A stretch of DNA of 64,000 nt, from positions 1-64,000 of the forward strand of contig NZ_JWLD01000020.1 of assembly GCF_000813725.1 (NCBI RefSeq), in the 5' to 3' direction. This stretch comes from Leisingera sp. ANG-Vp (GTDB taxonomy: Bacteria; Pseudomonadota; Alphaproteobacteria; Rhodobacterales; Rhodobacteraceae). Below are positions 14,798 through 24,306 of this stretch, in pieces. The notes beneath the pieces are model-generated. The model did no database searches. It had not been told where the DNA came from and saw only the letters and a program-made list of their open reading frames with translations. Each line of letters starts with the position of its first letter. Within the stretch, counting starts at the first letter, position 1. The translations under genes and the position numbers were made by a program.

Positions 14798-17720
14798 ACC
14801 CTCCAGCACACCGCGCGTCTTTGCCGTGCCCTGCGGCGTCGATTTCCCGCGGGCGCTGGTCGAGGGCCTGCGCAGCCGCGCCCATGGACAGCCGCCCGAG
14901 GCACTGGCCTGGGCCGAGTTGATCCTCAACACCTCCCGCATGGCGCGCCGGGTTCGGATGCTGTTTGACGACGGCCCTGCCCTCTTGCTGCCGCGGATGC
15001 TGATGCTGACGGATCTGGCCCAGCGCGCCACGCTGGAGGGCCTGCCGCCCGCCCTGCCCCCGCTGCGGCGCCGGCTGGAACTGTCGCAGCTGATCGCCAA
15101 ACTGCTGGACGCCCAGCCCGATCTGGCCTCGCGCGCCTCGCTCTATGATCTGTCTGACAGCCTCGCGGCGCTGATCGACGAGATGCAAGGCGAAGGCGTC
15201 AGCACCGATACCATCCGCGATCTAGATGTCTCCGACATGTCCGGCCACTGGGCGCGGGCACAGGCCTTTATCGGCATCGCCGATGAGTTCACCGGTCTGC
15301 ATGAGGGCGCGATGGATGCCCAGGCGCGGCAGCGTCAGGTGGTGCTGAACCTGATCGAACAGTGGCAGCACACCCCGCCTCAGCATCCGGTGATCCTGGC
15401 CGGTTCCACCGGCTCGCGCGGGACTACGCTGCTGCTGATGGAAGCCATCGCCCGCCTGCCGCAAGGCGCCGTAGTGCTGCCCGGATTCGATTTCGACCAG
15501 CCGGCACAGGTCTGGAGCGGGCTGGATGACCCGATGATCTCGGAAGATCACCCGCAGTACCGGTTCCACAAGCTGATGAAAGACTTGGAGATTTCACCGG
15601 CGGATGTACTCCCTTGGACCGATGCAGCGCCGGTCTCTCCAGACCGGAACAAACTGGTGTCCCTTGCCCTGCGCCCTGCTCCGGTCACCGACGCCTGGAT
15701 GAGCGAAGGCCCGCTGTTGACCGGATTGGACGCGGCCACGGAAAAGGTCACCTTGGTTGAGGCCCCCAGCCCCCGTTCCGAGGCTTTGGCCATTGCATTG
15801 CGTCTGCGTCAGGCAGCCGAGGACGGCCAAACTGCCGCGCTGATCACACCTGACCGGATGCTGACACGCCAGGTTTCCGCCGCGCTCGACCGCTGGGACA
15901 TCCTGCCCGATGACTCGGCCGGCCAGCCGCTGCAGCTGTCTCCTCCCGGCCGTTTCCTGCGCCATGTGGCGGGGCTGTTCTGCAAGCCGCTCACCTGCGA
16001 CAGCCTGCTGACGCTCCTGAAACACCCGCTCACCCACGACGGCGCTGATCGCGGCAATCACCTGCGCCAGACCCGCGAGCTGGAGCTGTCCTTGCGCCGC
16101 AACGGCCCGCCCTTCCCCGATGCCGAAAACTTTGCGGCCTTTGAAACGGGCCGGGAACTGACGCCCGGCTGGACCGCCTGGCTGAGCAGCAGTTTCGCAA
16201 ATCAGGAGATCACCGGCACCCAGCCCCTGACGGATTGGGTCACGCGCCTACGCGATCTGGCTGAACGCATCGCGGCCGGCAGCCAGGCCGACGGCGCCGG
16301 AACCCTGTGGGACAAGAAGGCTGGCCAAGCCGCGCTTGCCTGCATTGAGGATCTTGAAGCCGAAGCGCCCTATGGCGGCGAGATGACCGCCCGCGATTTT
16401 GCCGACTTGCTGGGCGCTCTGCTCAGCCAGGGCGAAGTGCGCGACCGCGATGCGCCTTACGGCTTGATCATGATCTGGGGCACGCTGGAGGCGCGCGTTC
16501 AAGGCGCCGATCTGGTGATCCTTGGCGGTCTCAACGAAGGCAGCTGGCCGGAAGCCGCCTCTCCCGACCCCTGGCTGAACCGACAGCTGCGCAATCAGGC
16601 GGGGCTGCTGCTGCCGGAACGCCGCTTCGGCCTGTCGGCGCATGACTTCCAGCAGGCCATTGCCGCGCCCGAGGTCTGGCTGACCCGATCTGAGCGGTCC
16701 GAGGAAGCCGATACAGTCCCCTCGCGCTGGTTGAACCGGCTGACCAACCTGCTCTCCGGCCTGCCAGATCAGGGCGGCCGCGATGCGCTGGACAGAATGC
16801 GGGCCAAAGGCCGCCAGTGGCTTGGCTGGGCCGATGCGTTGGAGGAACCAACGCCGGTCCCGCAAATGCCGCGCCCCTCGCCGCGCCCGCCGGTGCCGAG
16901 CCGCCCGCGCCGGCTGACGATCACCGAAATCCCGCGGCTGATCCGCGACCCTTATGCGATCTACGCCAAACATGTGCTGCGGCTGAAACCGCTCAATCCG
17001 CTGGTGCAGGAACCCGATGCCTTGCTGCGCGGCATCGTGGTGCATGAGGTGTTCGAGCATTTCATCAAGGAAGCCCAGGCTGATCCGTCCCTGCTGACTG
17101 CCGATCACCTGGTCGAAAAGACCCGCGAGCTGCTGGACACCCATGTGCCCTGGCCGGTTGCGCGCATCCTGTGGCACACGCGCATCCGCAAGATCGCCGC
17201 GGATTTTGTGCTGGCAGAGCAGGAACGCCAGTCCCGCGCCAAACCTGTTGCCTTTGAGGCCAAGGGCAGCGCCCGGCTGGACCCGCTGGACTTCACCATT
17301 GCCTGCCGCGCCGACCGGATCGACAGGGACGACCACGGTTTCCTGCATCTTTATGACTACAAGACCGGCGCGCCGCCCTCGGAGGCGCAGCAGAAGAAGT
17401 TCGAGAAACAGCTGCTGATCGAAGCTGCCATGGCCGAGGAAGGCGCCTTTGAGGATCTTGGCCCGGCCGAGGTCGCCCGCGCCCTGTTCATAGGATTGGG
17501 CAGCAAGATGAAGGAAGTGCGTGCGCCGCTGGATGAGCAGCCGCCCGCCAGGGTATGGGATGAGCTGCGCACCTTGATCGGAGCCTATTTCGAGCCTGAA
17601 CAAGGCTATTCGAGCCGCCGCATGGTGCATCGCGACGATATCGCCGGCGACTATGACCACCTGGCACGCTACGGCGAATGGGACCGCAGCGCCACGCCGC
17701 AGCCGGAGGATCTGGCATGA
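14787..17720 (+). CDS. addB: Double-strand break repair protein AddB
   Basis: AddB is the second subunit of the AddAB helicase-nuclease, which processes DNA ends for RecA-mediated repair in bacteria lacking RecBCD. The 977-residue protein is a degenerate helicase with a C-terminal PDDEXK nuclease domain visible as IACRADRIDRDDHGFLHLYDYKTGAPPS near residue 850. The helicase body includes ILGGLNEGSWPEAASPDPWLNRQLR near residue 580. The ATG at 14787 starts inside murU and the stop overlaps addA by ATGA, so the five genes form a single unit. Confidence 0.95.
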   Translation: MMFEPSSTPRVFAVPCGVDFPRALVEGLRSRAHGQPPEALAWAELILNTSRMARRVRMLFDDGPALLLPRMLMLTDLAQRATLEGLPPALPPLRRRLELSQLIAKLLDAQPDLASRASLYDLSDSLAALIDEMQGEGVSTDTIRDLDVSDMSGHWARAQAFIGIADEFTGLHEGAMDAQARQRQVVLNLIEQWQHTPPQHPVILAGSTGSRGTTLLLMEAIARLPQGAVVLPGFDFDQPAQVWSGLDDPMISEDHPQYRFHKLMKDLEISPADVLPWTDAAPVSPDRNKLVSLALRPAPVTDAWMSEGPLLTGLDAATEKVTLVEAPSPRSEALAIALRLRQAAEDGQTAALITPDRMLTRQVSAALDRWDILPDDSAGQPLQLSPPGRFLRHVAGLFCKPLTCDSLLTLLKHPLTHDGADRGNHLRQTRELELSLRRNGPPFPDAENFAAFETGRELTPGWTAWLSSSFANQEITGTQPLTDWVTRLRDLAERIAAGSQADGAGTLWDKKAGQAALACIEDLEAEAPYGGEMTARDFADLLGALLSQGEVRDRDAPYGLIMIWGTLEARVQGADLVILGGLNEGSWPEAASPDPWLNRQLRNQAGLLLPERRFGLSAHDFQQAIAAPEVWLTRSERSEEADTVPSRWLNRLTNLLSGLPDQGGRDALDRMRAKGRQWLGWADALEEPTPVPQMPRPSPRPPVPSRPRRLTITEIPRLIRDPYAIYAKHVLRLKPLNPLVQEPDALLRGIVVHEVFEHFIKEAQADPSLLTADHLVEKTRELLDTHVPWPVARILWHTRIRKIAADFVLAEQERQSRAKPVAFEAKGSARLDPLDFTIACRADRIDRDDHGFLHLYDYKTGAPPSEAQQKKFEKQLLIEAAMAEEGAFEDLGPAEVARALFIGLGSKMKEVRAPLDEQPPARVWDELRTLIGAYFEPEQGYSSRRMVHRDDIAGDYDHLARYGEWDRSATPQPEDLA

Positions 17721-20700
17721 CCATCCGCGATGCCGCCTCCGAGGCGCAGTTCCGCGCCGCCCGCCCCGATGCCTCGACCTGGCTGGCGGCCAATGCCGGA
17801 TCGGGCAAGACCAAAGTGCTGACCGACCGGGTTGCGCGGCTGTTGCTGAAGGACGTGCAACCGCAGCATATCCTCTGCCTCACCTATACCAAGGCCGCAG
17901 CCAGCGAGATGCAGAACCGGCTGTTCAAACGGCTGGGCGAATGGGCGATGCTGGGTGATCCGGCGCTGATTGGTGCCCTGACCGAGTTAGGCGAAGTCAA
18001 CACTGCTGCCGAGGATCTTGCCAAGGCCCGCACCTTGTTTGCCCGCGCCATCGAGACGCCTGGCGGGCTGAAGATCCAGACCATCCACTCCTTTTGTTCG
18101 TCGCTCCTGCGCCGCTTCCCGCTGGAAGCCGGCGTCAGTCCGCAGTTCTCCGAGATGGACGACCGCGCGGGCCAGCTCTTGCGGGCGGAAATCATGGAGG
18201 ACTTTGCCCAAGGCGAGGAGGCCCCATTAGTCGACGCCCTGGCGCGCCATGTCAGCGACAGCGATTTTGAGACCCTGACCGCAGCAATCTGCCAGCGCCG
18301 CGCCGATTTCGGTGAGCCGCTGGACTGGGCCGGGCTGCTGGAGCTGTTCGAGCTGCCCGAAGGGTTTGACGAAACCGCACTGGAAGCATTGGTCTTCCTT
18401 GGCGGCGAAGAGGAGCTGCTGCAGCGGACCCGTGAGATGCTGGGGCAGGGCGGCGCTACCGACCAGAAAGCGGCCGCCAAGCTGGCGGGCGTCACCGCGC
18501 CTGCGCTCGCCGATCTCAGCACGCTGGAAAGCATCTTTCTGACCGGCGCCAGCGCCAAGGAGCCGTTTACCGCCAAGGTCGGCAAGTTCCCGACCAAGAA
18601 ACTGCGTGAATCGCATCTCTCGCTAATGGATCAGCTGGAGCCCCTGATGCTGCGGGTGGAGGATGCGCGCGTCAAGCGGCTCGGTCTCACCGCTGCCCGC
18701 AAAAGCCACGGCCTGCACCGGTTTGCCGCTGCCTTCCTGCCGGAATATGAACGCCGCAAGCAGCTGCGCGGCTGGCTCGACTTTGACGATCTGATCCTGA
18801 AGGCCCGGCAACTGCTGAACGATCCGGGCGTGGCGGCCTGGGTGCTCTACCGGCTGGACGGTGGCATCGACCATATCCTGGTGGACGAGGCGCAGGACAC
18901 CAGCCCGGTGCAATGGGACGTGATCGAGAAGCTGGCGCAGGAATTCACCGCCGGCGAGGGCGCGCGGTCGGATGTGGAGCGCACCATCTTTGTGGTCGGC
19001 GACAAGAAACAGTCGATTTACTCCTTCCAGGGCGCCGATCCGGATGCCTTTGACCGGATGCAGCAGGAGTTCGGCAAGCGGCTGGCGGAAACCGGGGCAG
19101 GGCTGCAGGACGCCTCGCTGGATTTCTCTTTCCGCTCCTCGGCTGCGATCCTGAAGCTGGTCGATCTGGTGTTCAAGGACAGCCCCCGCGCCGGTTTCCG
19201 CAAGGAGGCCCTGCACCGCGCCTTCAAATCCGATCTGCCGGGCCGGGTGGACCTGTGGCCGGTGGTCGAAAAGGTCGAGGATGACGAGGACCCCGACTGG
19301 ACCAGCCCCGTCGACCGCCCCAGCAGCCGCCATCACACGGTGATCCTGGCCGAACGGATCGCAGGTTCGATCAAGCAGATGATTGAGACTGGCGTGACAA
19401 TCCCCGAGGATGGCACGCAGCGCGGCACGTTCCGGCGCCGGCCTGTGACAGCCGGCGATTTCCTGATCCTGGTGCAGCGCCGCTCCGATCTGTTCTCGGA
19501 AATCATCCGTGCCTGCAAAAAGGCCGAACTGCCCATCGCCGGCGCCGACCGGCTCAAGGTGGGGGCGGAACTGGCAGTGAAGGACATTGCCGCACTGCTG
19601 CGGTTCCTGGCGCTGCCGGAAGACTCTTTGTCACTGGCGGAGGCTCTGAAATCGCCGCTGTTCGGCTGGGGCGAGCAGGCACTGTTCGACCTCGCGCACC
19701 GGCGCGAGGCGATGTACCTGTGGCCGGCGCTGCGCGAACGGGCAGGGGAGTTTCCCGAAACCATGGCGGTGCTGAACGACCTGCGCGCCAATGCCGATTT
19801 TCTGCGCCCCTTCGACCTGATCGAGCGCATTCTGACCCGCCATGGCGGCCGTCAGAAACTGCTGGGCCGGCTGGGCCCGGAGGCCGAGGACGGCATCAAT
19901 GCGCTGCTGTCGCAGGCGCTGGCCTATGAGCGGACGGATGTGCCGAGCCTCACCGGGTTTCTGGTCTGGATGCAAACCGATGATCTGGAAATCAAACGCC
20001 AGATGGGCGCCGCCGGCGACATGATCCGGGTGATGTCGGTGCATGGTTCCAAGGGTCTGGAAGCGCCGATCGTGATCCTGCCGGACACCGCCAAACGGCG
20101 GCCGCCAACAGATGCGGAAATCATGCTGGCGGGCAGCACTCCGGTTTGGAAGGTGCCGAAGGAGCAGATGCCCGCCGCCATGCTGGCGGCCCGCGAAGCG
20201 GCGCAGGAAAAGCTGCAGAATGAGCGGCTGAGACTTTTGTATGTGGCTCTAACCCGAGCGGAAAAGTGGCTGATCGTGGCAGCTGCCGGCGACGCAGGTG
20301 AAGCCGGCGACAGCTGGTACCGCATGGTCGAAGGCGCCATGCGGGAAGGCGGCGCCATGGAATGCGATACCGGAGGCGGCTCCGGCCTGCGCATGCAGCA
20401 TGGTGATTGGGACGGTTTGCCGCTGGACATTCCGGCGGTCATAGAAGCTGAAACCCACAGCTTGCCGGAGGTCTTCACCCGGCCCGCCCGTTCTTATGAA
20501 GCACCGGCGCCGGCGCTCAGCCCCTCGGACCTGGGCGGCGCCAAGGCCTTACCCGGTGATCAGGGTCTGGATGAGGACGCAGCCAAAGCCCGCGGCAGCC
20601 GGCTGCATTTGCTGCTAGAGCATCTGCCGGGCCGGCCGGAGGCAGATTGGCCGCAACTGGCGCAGAACCTGTTGCAGGGTTCTGAGGACACCGCAGAATT

Positions 20701-21070
20701 GCTGGCTGAGGCGTCTGCAGTGCTCAGAAATCCGGAGCTCTCGCACATATTCCAGCCGGAAACGCTGGCGGAAGTACCCGTAGCTGCGGATCTGCAGGGA
20801 AACCGCCTGCACGGCATCATCGACAGGCTGATTGTCACACCGGAAAAAGTCCTGGCCGTGGATTTCAAATCCAACGCTTCGGTGCCGGAAACGCAAGAAC
20901 AATGCCCGGAAGGCCTGCTGCGCCAGATGGGCGCCTATGCCCATGCGCTGGCACAGATTTATCCGGACCGTACTGTTGAAACCACGCTGCTTTGGACCCG
21001 CACTGCAACCCTGATGCCGCTTGCGCACGACCGCGTGACAGCGGCGCTGATGCGGCGGATGGAACCTTGA
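17717..21070 (+). CDS. addA: Double-strand break repair helicase AddA
   Basis: AddA is the ATP-driven UvrD-type helicase and nuclease subunit that pairs with AddB. The 1117-residue protein shows Walker A ANAGSGKTKVLTDRVA near residue 30, the DExx box HILVDEAQDTSPVQWD near residue 390, GDKKQSIYSFQGADP, and motifs VMSVHGSKGLEAPIVILPD and LLYVALTRAEKWLIV. The C-terminal nuclease domain has VLAVDFKSNASVPE, a PDDEXK-type core. The start at 17717 (MTIRDAAS) overlaps the addB stop. A 63-bp gap separates it from trxA. Confidence 0.97.
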   Translation: MTIRDAASEAQFRAARPDASTWLAANAGSGKTKVLTDRVARLLLKDVQPQHILCLTYTKAAASEMQNRLFKRLGEWAMLGDPALIGALTELGEVNTAAEDLAKARTLFARAIETPGGLKIQTIHSFCSSLLRRFPLEAGVSPQFSEMDDRAGQLLRAEIMEDFAQGEEAPLVDALARHVSDSDFETLTAAICQRRADFGEPLDWAGLLELFELPEGFDETALEALVFLGGEEELLQRTREMLGQGGATDQKAAAKLAGVTAPALADLSTLESIFLTGASAKEPFTAKVGKFPTKKLRESHLSLMDQLEPLMLRVEDARVKRLGLTAARKSHGLHRFAAAFLPEYERRKQLRGWLDFDDLILKARQLLNDPGVAAWVLYRLDGGIDHILVDEAQDTSPVQWDVIEKLAQEFTAGEGARSDVERTIFVVGDKKQSIYSFQGADPDAFDRMQQEFGKRLAETGAGLQDASLDFSFRSSAAILKLVDLVFKDSPRAGFRKEALHRAFKSDLPGRVDLWPVVEKVEDDEDPDWTSPVDRPSSRHHTVILAERIAGSIKQMIETGVTIPEDGTQRGTFRRRPVTAGDFLILVQRRSDLFSEIIRACKKAELPIAGADRLKVGAELAVKDIAALLRFLALPEDSLSLAEALKSPLFGWGEQALFDLAHRREAMYLWPALRERAGEFPETMAVLNDLRANADFLRPFDLIERILTRHGGRQKLLGRLGPEAEDGINALLSQALAYERTDVPSLTGFLVWMQTDDLEIKRQMGAAGDMIRVMSVHGSKGLEAPIVILPDTAKRRPPTDAEIMLAGSTPVWKVPKEQMPAAMLAAREAAQEKLQNERLRLLYVALTRAEKWLIVAAAGDAGEAGDSWYRMVEGAMREGGAMECDTGGGSGLRMQHGDWDGLPLDIPAVIEAETHSLPEVFTRPARSYEAPAPALSPSDLGGAKALPGDQGLDEDAAKARGSRLHLLLEHLPGRPEADWPQLAQNLLQGSEDTAELLAEASAVLRNPELSHIFQPETLAEVPVAADLQGNRLHGIIDRLIVTPEKVLAVDFKSNASVPETQEQCPEGLLRQMGAYAHALAQIYPDRTVETTLLWTRTATLMPLAHDRVTAALMRRMEP

Positions 21071-21133
21071 CGATCCGTTAAGCCGTACCTAGGTTCCAAC
21101 TCCAGTTGCCACATACTCTATGGAGACATGCAT

Positions 21134-21454
21134 ATGTCCACCGTTGCCGTCACCGACGCCACTTTTGACGCCGAAGTCAAGAACTCCGATATCCCCGTTG
21201 TGGTGGATTTCTGGGCTGAGTGGTGCGGTCCCTGTAAGCAGATTGGCCCGGCTCTGGAAGAGCTGGCCGCAGAATTCGACGGCAAGATCAAGATTGCCAA
21301 GGTCGACGTTGACAGCAACCCGAACTCCGCCGCCGCCATGGGCGTGCGCGGCATCCCGGCGCTGTTCATCTTCAAGGACGGCCAGGTGATTTCGAACCGC
21401 GCCGGCGCCGCCCCCAAGGCCGCGCTGCAGAGCTGGATCGAAGAAGCCATCTAA
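21134..21454 (+). CDS. trxA: Thioredoxin
   Basis: Thioredoxin is the main cytoplasmic disulfide reductant. The 106-residue protein has the classical active site [13 protein letters not shown] near residue 31 and the cis-proline loop [15 protein letters not shown] second ATG six bases upstream (21128) gives MHMSTVA; the GGAG at 21122-21125 is too close to that one but well spaced (8 bases) from 21134, so I use the inner start. A terminator follows. Confidence 0.97.
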   Translation: MSTVAVTDATFDAEVKNSDIPVVVDFWAEWCGPCKQIGPALEELAAEFDGKIKIAKVDVDSNPNSAAAMGVRGIPALFIFKDGQVISNRAGAAPKAALQSWIEEAI

Positions 21455-21481
21455 GCCGGATCCCTCTCGAAGGGTTTCACA

Positions 21482-21507
21482 GGGCTGTCCCCGAGGGGCG
21501 GCCCTTT
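21482..21507 (+). terminator. Intrinsic terminator of trxA
   Basis: The stem formed by GGGC near 21482 and GCCC ending at 21503, with the inner CCCC/GGGG, is followed by TTTTATT, 28 bp after the trxA stop. Confidence 0.8.
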
Positions 21508-21610
21508 TATTGTGTCTTGCGCTCTGGTGTAGCCGCCAGCGGCAAACTGGCTCTTTTAAATGTGTCTGTGTCCTGCGACGCTCCGCGCCGAGACAGGTAC
21601 AGGAGGCACT

Positions 21611-21958
21611 ATGGCCAAGACACGGGTATTGGTGGAATTCGGCATGGGCACATCGCTCAGGCGCGAGGACTACACTGAGGCCGCCCGCCGCGCGATCAAG
21701 GACGCGCTGTGGCACAACTCCGTCAGCATGGCGGAGCTGTTTGAGTTCCAGAAGGAAGACATGATCATCGACGCCGAGATCGGGGTGCAGAAGCCTGAGG
21801 CCGTCGACACGGACGCGCTGAAGGAGATCTTCCCCTACGGCCGGCCCAGCATCCGGATTGTGGAAGGCGGGCTCAACATCGAAAAACCCCACGGCGGCCG
21901 CACGGTGATCGCCAATGCCGCCGTTGTGGTGTCCTTTGACATGGAGGCCGCACAATGA
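21611..21958 (+). CDS. Lin0512 family protein (copy 1)
   Basis: This 115-residue protein belongs to the Lin0512 conserved family (TIGR02058-type), seen in VEFGMGTSLRREDYTEAARRAIKDAL and IGVQKPEAVDTDALKE. No function is established. It has a perfect AGGAGG ribosome binding site (21601-21606) and is followed by a paralogue whose start overlaps its stop by ATGA. The two proteins share the E-x-G-M-G-x-x-L start, DYT-AARRA-x2-DAL and IGVQ-x-PEAVD, so they probably arose by duplication and may form a mixed complex. Confidence 0.85.
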   Translation: MAKTRVLVEFGMGTSLRREDYTEAARRAIKDALWHNSVSMAELFEFQKEDMIIDAEIGVQKPEAVDTDALKEIFPYGRPSIRIVEGGLNIEKPHGGRTVIANAAVVVSFDMEAAQ

Positions 21959-22320
21959 GCGAAAAACGCATCATCCTGGAAATGGGCATGGGAAATGACC
22001 TCTACGGCCAGGACTATACCAAGGCAGCCCGGCGCGCGGTGCAAGACGCGCTGCATCACTCCTCGATCACCCTGTTTTCCAAGCTGGGGATCGATCACAG
22101 CGAGATGCGTGTCGACGTGACCATCGGCGTGCAGCAGCCGGAGGCGGTGGATTGCGGTCTGGTGGCTGAAGATTTGCCGCGGGGCAGGGCCAATGTGCGC
22201 GCGGTCAAGGGCGGCCTGGATGTCGAAGACGCCGAGGCCGGCACCAGGCACGTGGTTGCCACGGCTGCGATTGAGGCCTGGCTGCCGGATCAGGCTGGAA
22301 AGTACAAAATCAGCGGCTGA
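21955..22320 (+). CDS. Lin0512 family protein (copy 2)
   Basis: The second copy (121 residues) keeps the family landmarks: ILEMGMGNDLYGQDYTKAARRAVQDALHH, TIGVQQPEAVDCG and GGLDVEDAEAGTRHVV. It differs from copy 1 most in the region between residues 38 and 50 and has a longer C-terminal tail. Translational coupling and a shared terminator indicate one transcript with copy 1. Function is unknown. Confidence 0.85.
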   Translation: MSEKRIILEMGMGNDLYGQDYTKAARRAVQDALHHSSITLFSKLGIDHSEMRVDVTIGVQQPEAVDCGLVAEDLPRGRANVRAVKGGLDVEDAEAGTRHVVATAAIEAWLPDQAGKYKISG

Positions 22321-22340
22321 AACAAGGCTCAAAAAGAAGA

Positions 22341-22365
22341 AAGCCGCCCAGGCGGGCGGCTTTTT
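22341..22365. terminator. Bidirectional intrinsic terminator
   Basis: A perfect 9-bp stem (22341-22349 with 22354-22362) with a 4-nt loop is followed by TTTTT on the plus strand and, on the minus strand, by TTTCTTCTTTTT. It ends both the Lin0512 operon and the convergent DUF1127 gene. Confidence 0.9.
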
Positions 22366-22387
22366 GAAATCGGTTCTGGCCGGCTGA

Positions 22388-22579
22388 TTACAGCGAAGCG
22401 ATGTCGCCGCGGACCAGGCCGATGTCTGCCAGCTGTGCGTCCGACAGCTTGTCCAGAGCGTTCCGGGTTTGACGGGCCTCGTTCCATTCCACGAGAGCAG
22501 TTTTCACGTTGATCAGTGTGTCGACCACGCGGAGAACGGTGACTGCTCCGAGCGGCGCGTAGATGTTTGCGGTAGTCAT
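22388..22579 (-). CDS. DUF1127 domain-containing small protein
   Basis: The 63-residue protein ends with the DUF1127 (YjiS-like) motif ARQTRNALDKLSDAQLADIGLVRGDI, preceded by a hydrophobic N-terminal half. Such small proteins in alphaproteobacteria have been linked to phosphate metabolism and RNA turnover in some species; nothing here points to a specific role. The start ATG at 22579 is inside a longer open frame; upstream sequence reads as non-coding. Confidence 0.88.
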   Translation of the reverse strand: MTTANIYAPLGAVTVLRVVDTLINVKTALVEWNEARQTRNALDKLSDAQLADIGLVRGDIASL

Positions 22580-22720
22580 TGCGCTAGTCCTTCTGAGAAA
22601 CAGCCGACCCTGTGCCGGTTGTGAGCCCCATGTAGGATGTGCTGCTGAGTCCCACAATTGCTGGAATCTCAGCCCCGCTCTGCACTGGCTGCATGGCGGG
22701 TTGCTTAGGTTTTAACGCGG

Positions 22721-23638
22721 TCAGACTGGCCATCCGGCCGCCTTCAGGCGGTTACGTATCTTCTCCTCCGCAGTATCCAGCCCGCCGTTGATCGACATCT
22801 GCTGCCAGAACCAATGCACATAGCCTGCAAAGTCCGGCTGCAGATGCGGGCCCATCTCCAACGCCGCTGCCGCGCCGTCCTGGATGACATTTGCGGCAAT
22901 GTGGTGAAAGTCGATCTGCCCGAACAGAACCGCAGGTTTGGCAAAGAAGTACCCGAAGAAGGCAGCAGAGGAGTTCTGCGTCACCACGTAATCGCAGCCG
23001 GCTAGCAATCCGGCCATGCCGCCAATACGCACTGTCAGGCGGGGAAACCGCTTTTCCAGCTGTTCAAGCGCCGCCAGTTCCTCAGCGGAATAGGTCTCTT
23101 TCGGATGCAGGGTCGCCACCACAGGGCGGGTCCGGTCCTGCTCCAGCACCTGTTCCACCATGCGAAGCGGCGAACAGCATTGAAACGACCGGTGCTGAAG
23201 CAGCCGGCCTTGCAGCGGAACATATACAAAGCCTTGTTTTTTCACCTGTGCCGCGGCGGGGCCGAACTGCCGGTTTTGCCAGAACTTGTAAAAGCGCTGC
23301 GCCTCTTTGCGATCCGCCTTTTCCGCCGGGAAGCTGCTGCGGGCAACCTGCCAGTCCCAGCGCTTGGCCGTGGTTTCAATGGCCCAGAACGGGTACTCAT
23401 ACACTTTGCGCATGGTCAGCGCCCGGTCGTGAAACGGATCCGCCATGTGGAACATGGCATACCCCGGGCGGGAAACCGACAAGGTGAGCTGCTCTTGTTT
23501 CGGGCCGGTGAAGGCGACGGAGAACCCGGCCTCCCGAACGACATTGCACAGCTTGTTGATGAAATTATGCCGCCCCGCCTCTGCGCGCCGGCGCAGGCTG
23601 TCGTGCAGATAGAAAGTAAGAATACGCGCCTCGCTCAT
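22721..23638 (-). CDS. Capsule polysaccharide biosynthesis-like protein
   Basis: The 305-residue protein resembles the Capsule_synth family (PF05159, GT-B fold, KpsC/KpsS-like). The C-terminal half has VVATLHPKETYSAEEL and CDYVVTQNSSAAFFGYFFAKPAVLFGQIDFHHIA, typical of the nucleotide-sugar binding half. The N-terminal half is less certain. It stands alone, divergent from hslV, with no other polysaccharide gene nearby, so its acceptor is unknown. The start at 23638 (MSEARILTFY) is chosen over an upstream ATG at 23713 that would run through the hslV promoter. Confidence 0.7.
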   Translation of the reverse strand: MSEARILTFYLHDSLRRRAEAGRHNFINKLCNVVREAGFSVAFTGPKQEQLTLSVSRPGYAMFHMADPFHDRALTMRKVYEYPFWAIETTAKRWDWQVARSSFPAEKADRKEAQRFYKFWQNRQFGPAAAQVKKQGFVYVPLQGRLLQHRSFQCCSPLRMVEQVLEQDRTRPVVATLHPKETYSAEELAALEQLEKRFPRLTVRIGGMAGLLAGCDYVVTQNSSAAFFGYFFAKPAVLFGQIDFHHIAANVIQDGAAAALEMGPHLQPDFAGYVHWFWQQMSINGGLDTAEEKIRNRLKAAGWPV

Positions 23639-23686
23639 TCCCAGATTGATAAGGCTGCTGTGCCTGCGGGGGCAAGACCGCTTTCC

Positions 23687-23715
23687 CTTGTGCCGGAATG
23701 GGGATGGTTCCATAT
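23687..23715 (+). promoter_or_regulatory. Putative RpoH (sigma-32) promoter of hslV
   Basis: CTTGTG at 23687-23692 and CCATAT at 23710-23715 are separated by exactly 17 bp and lie 27 bp before the hslV start codon. The pattern resembles alphaproteobacterial RpoH promoters, and hslV is usually a heat-shock gene. No experiment is implied. Confidence 0.5.
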
Positions 23716-23741
23716 AAAGGGCAACTCAATTGGAGGCATGA

Positions 23742-24305
23742 ATGGCAGACGATCAATTCCCCGGCTGGCACGGCACAACCATTATCGGCGTAAAGAAGGG
23801 CGGCGAGGTGGTTATCGCCGGCGACGGCCAGGTGTCGCTGGGCCAGACCGTGATCAAGGGCACCGCCCGCAAGGTGCGCCGCCTGTCGCCCGGCGGCTTT
23901 GATGTTGTGGCAGGTTTTGCCGGCTCGACCGCGGATGCCTTCACGCTGCTGGAGCGGCTGGAAGCGAAGCTGGAAGCCACGCCCGGCCAGCTGGCCCGTG
24001 CCAGCGTGGAACTGGCCAAGGACTGGCGCACCGACAAATACCTGCAGAAGCTGGAAGCGATGCTGATCGTCACCGACGGCAAGGACATGTTTGTGATCAC
24101 CGGTGCCGGCGATGTGCTGGAGCCGGAACACAACGTGGCGGCCATCGGCTCAGGCGGTAATTTTGCCCTGGCAGCGGCGCGCGGCATGATGGACAGCGAT
24201 AAATCCGCCGAAGGAGTGGCCCGCGATGCGATGGCCATTGCCGCGGATATCTGCGTCTACACCAATGGCAATCTGACCGTCGAATCTATTGGCAAGGAAG
24301 CCTGA
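23742..24305 (+). CDS. hslV: ATP-dependent protease peptidase subunit HslV
   Basis: HslV is the proteolytic chamber of the HslUV complex, an N-terminal-Thr hydrolase. The 187-residue protein has the short alphaproteobacterial propeptide ([10 protein letters not shown]), so the catalytic Thr is probably residue 12 in [10 protein letters not shown]. Core motifs [12 protein letters not shown] and [14 protein letters not shown] match. A TTGGAGG ribosome binding site precedes the start; an ATG four bases upstream is out of frame. HslU lies 1.9 kb downstream, with two unrelated genes between them. Confidence 0.96.
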   Translation: MADDQFPGWHGTTIIGVKKGGEVVIAGDGQVSLGQTVIKGTARKVRRLSPGGFDVVAGFAGSTADAFTLLERLEAKLEATPGQLARASVELAKDWRTDKYLQKLEAMLIVTDGKDMFVITGAGDVLEPEHNVAAIGSGGNFALAAARGMMDSDKSAEGVARDAMAIAADICVYTNGNLTVESIGKEA

Positions 24306-24306
24306 G

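Noticed and set aside
16248-17660. Minus-strand open frame (470 codons) opposite addB
   Set aside because: Antisense shadow of addB; no recognisable motif.
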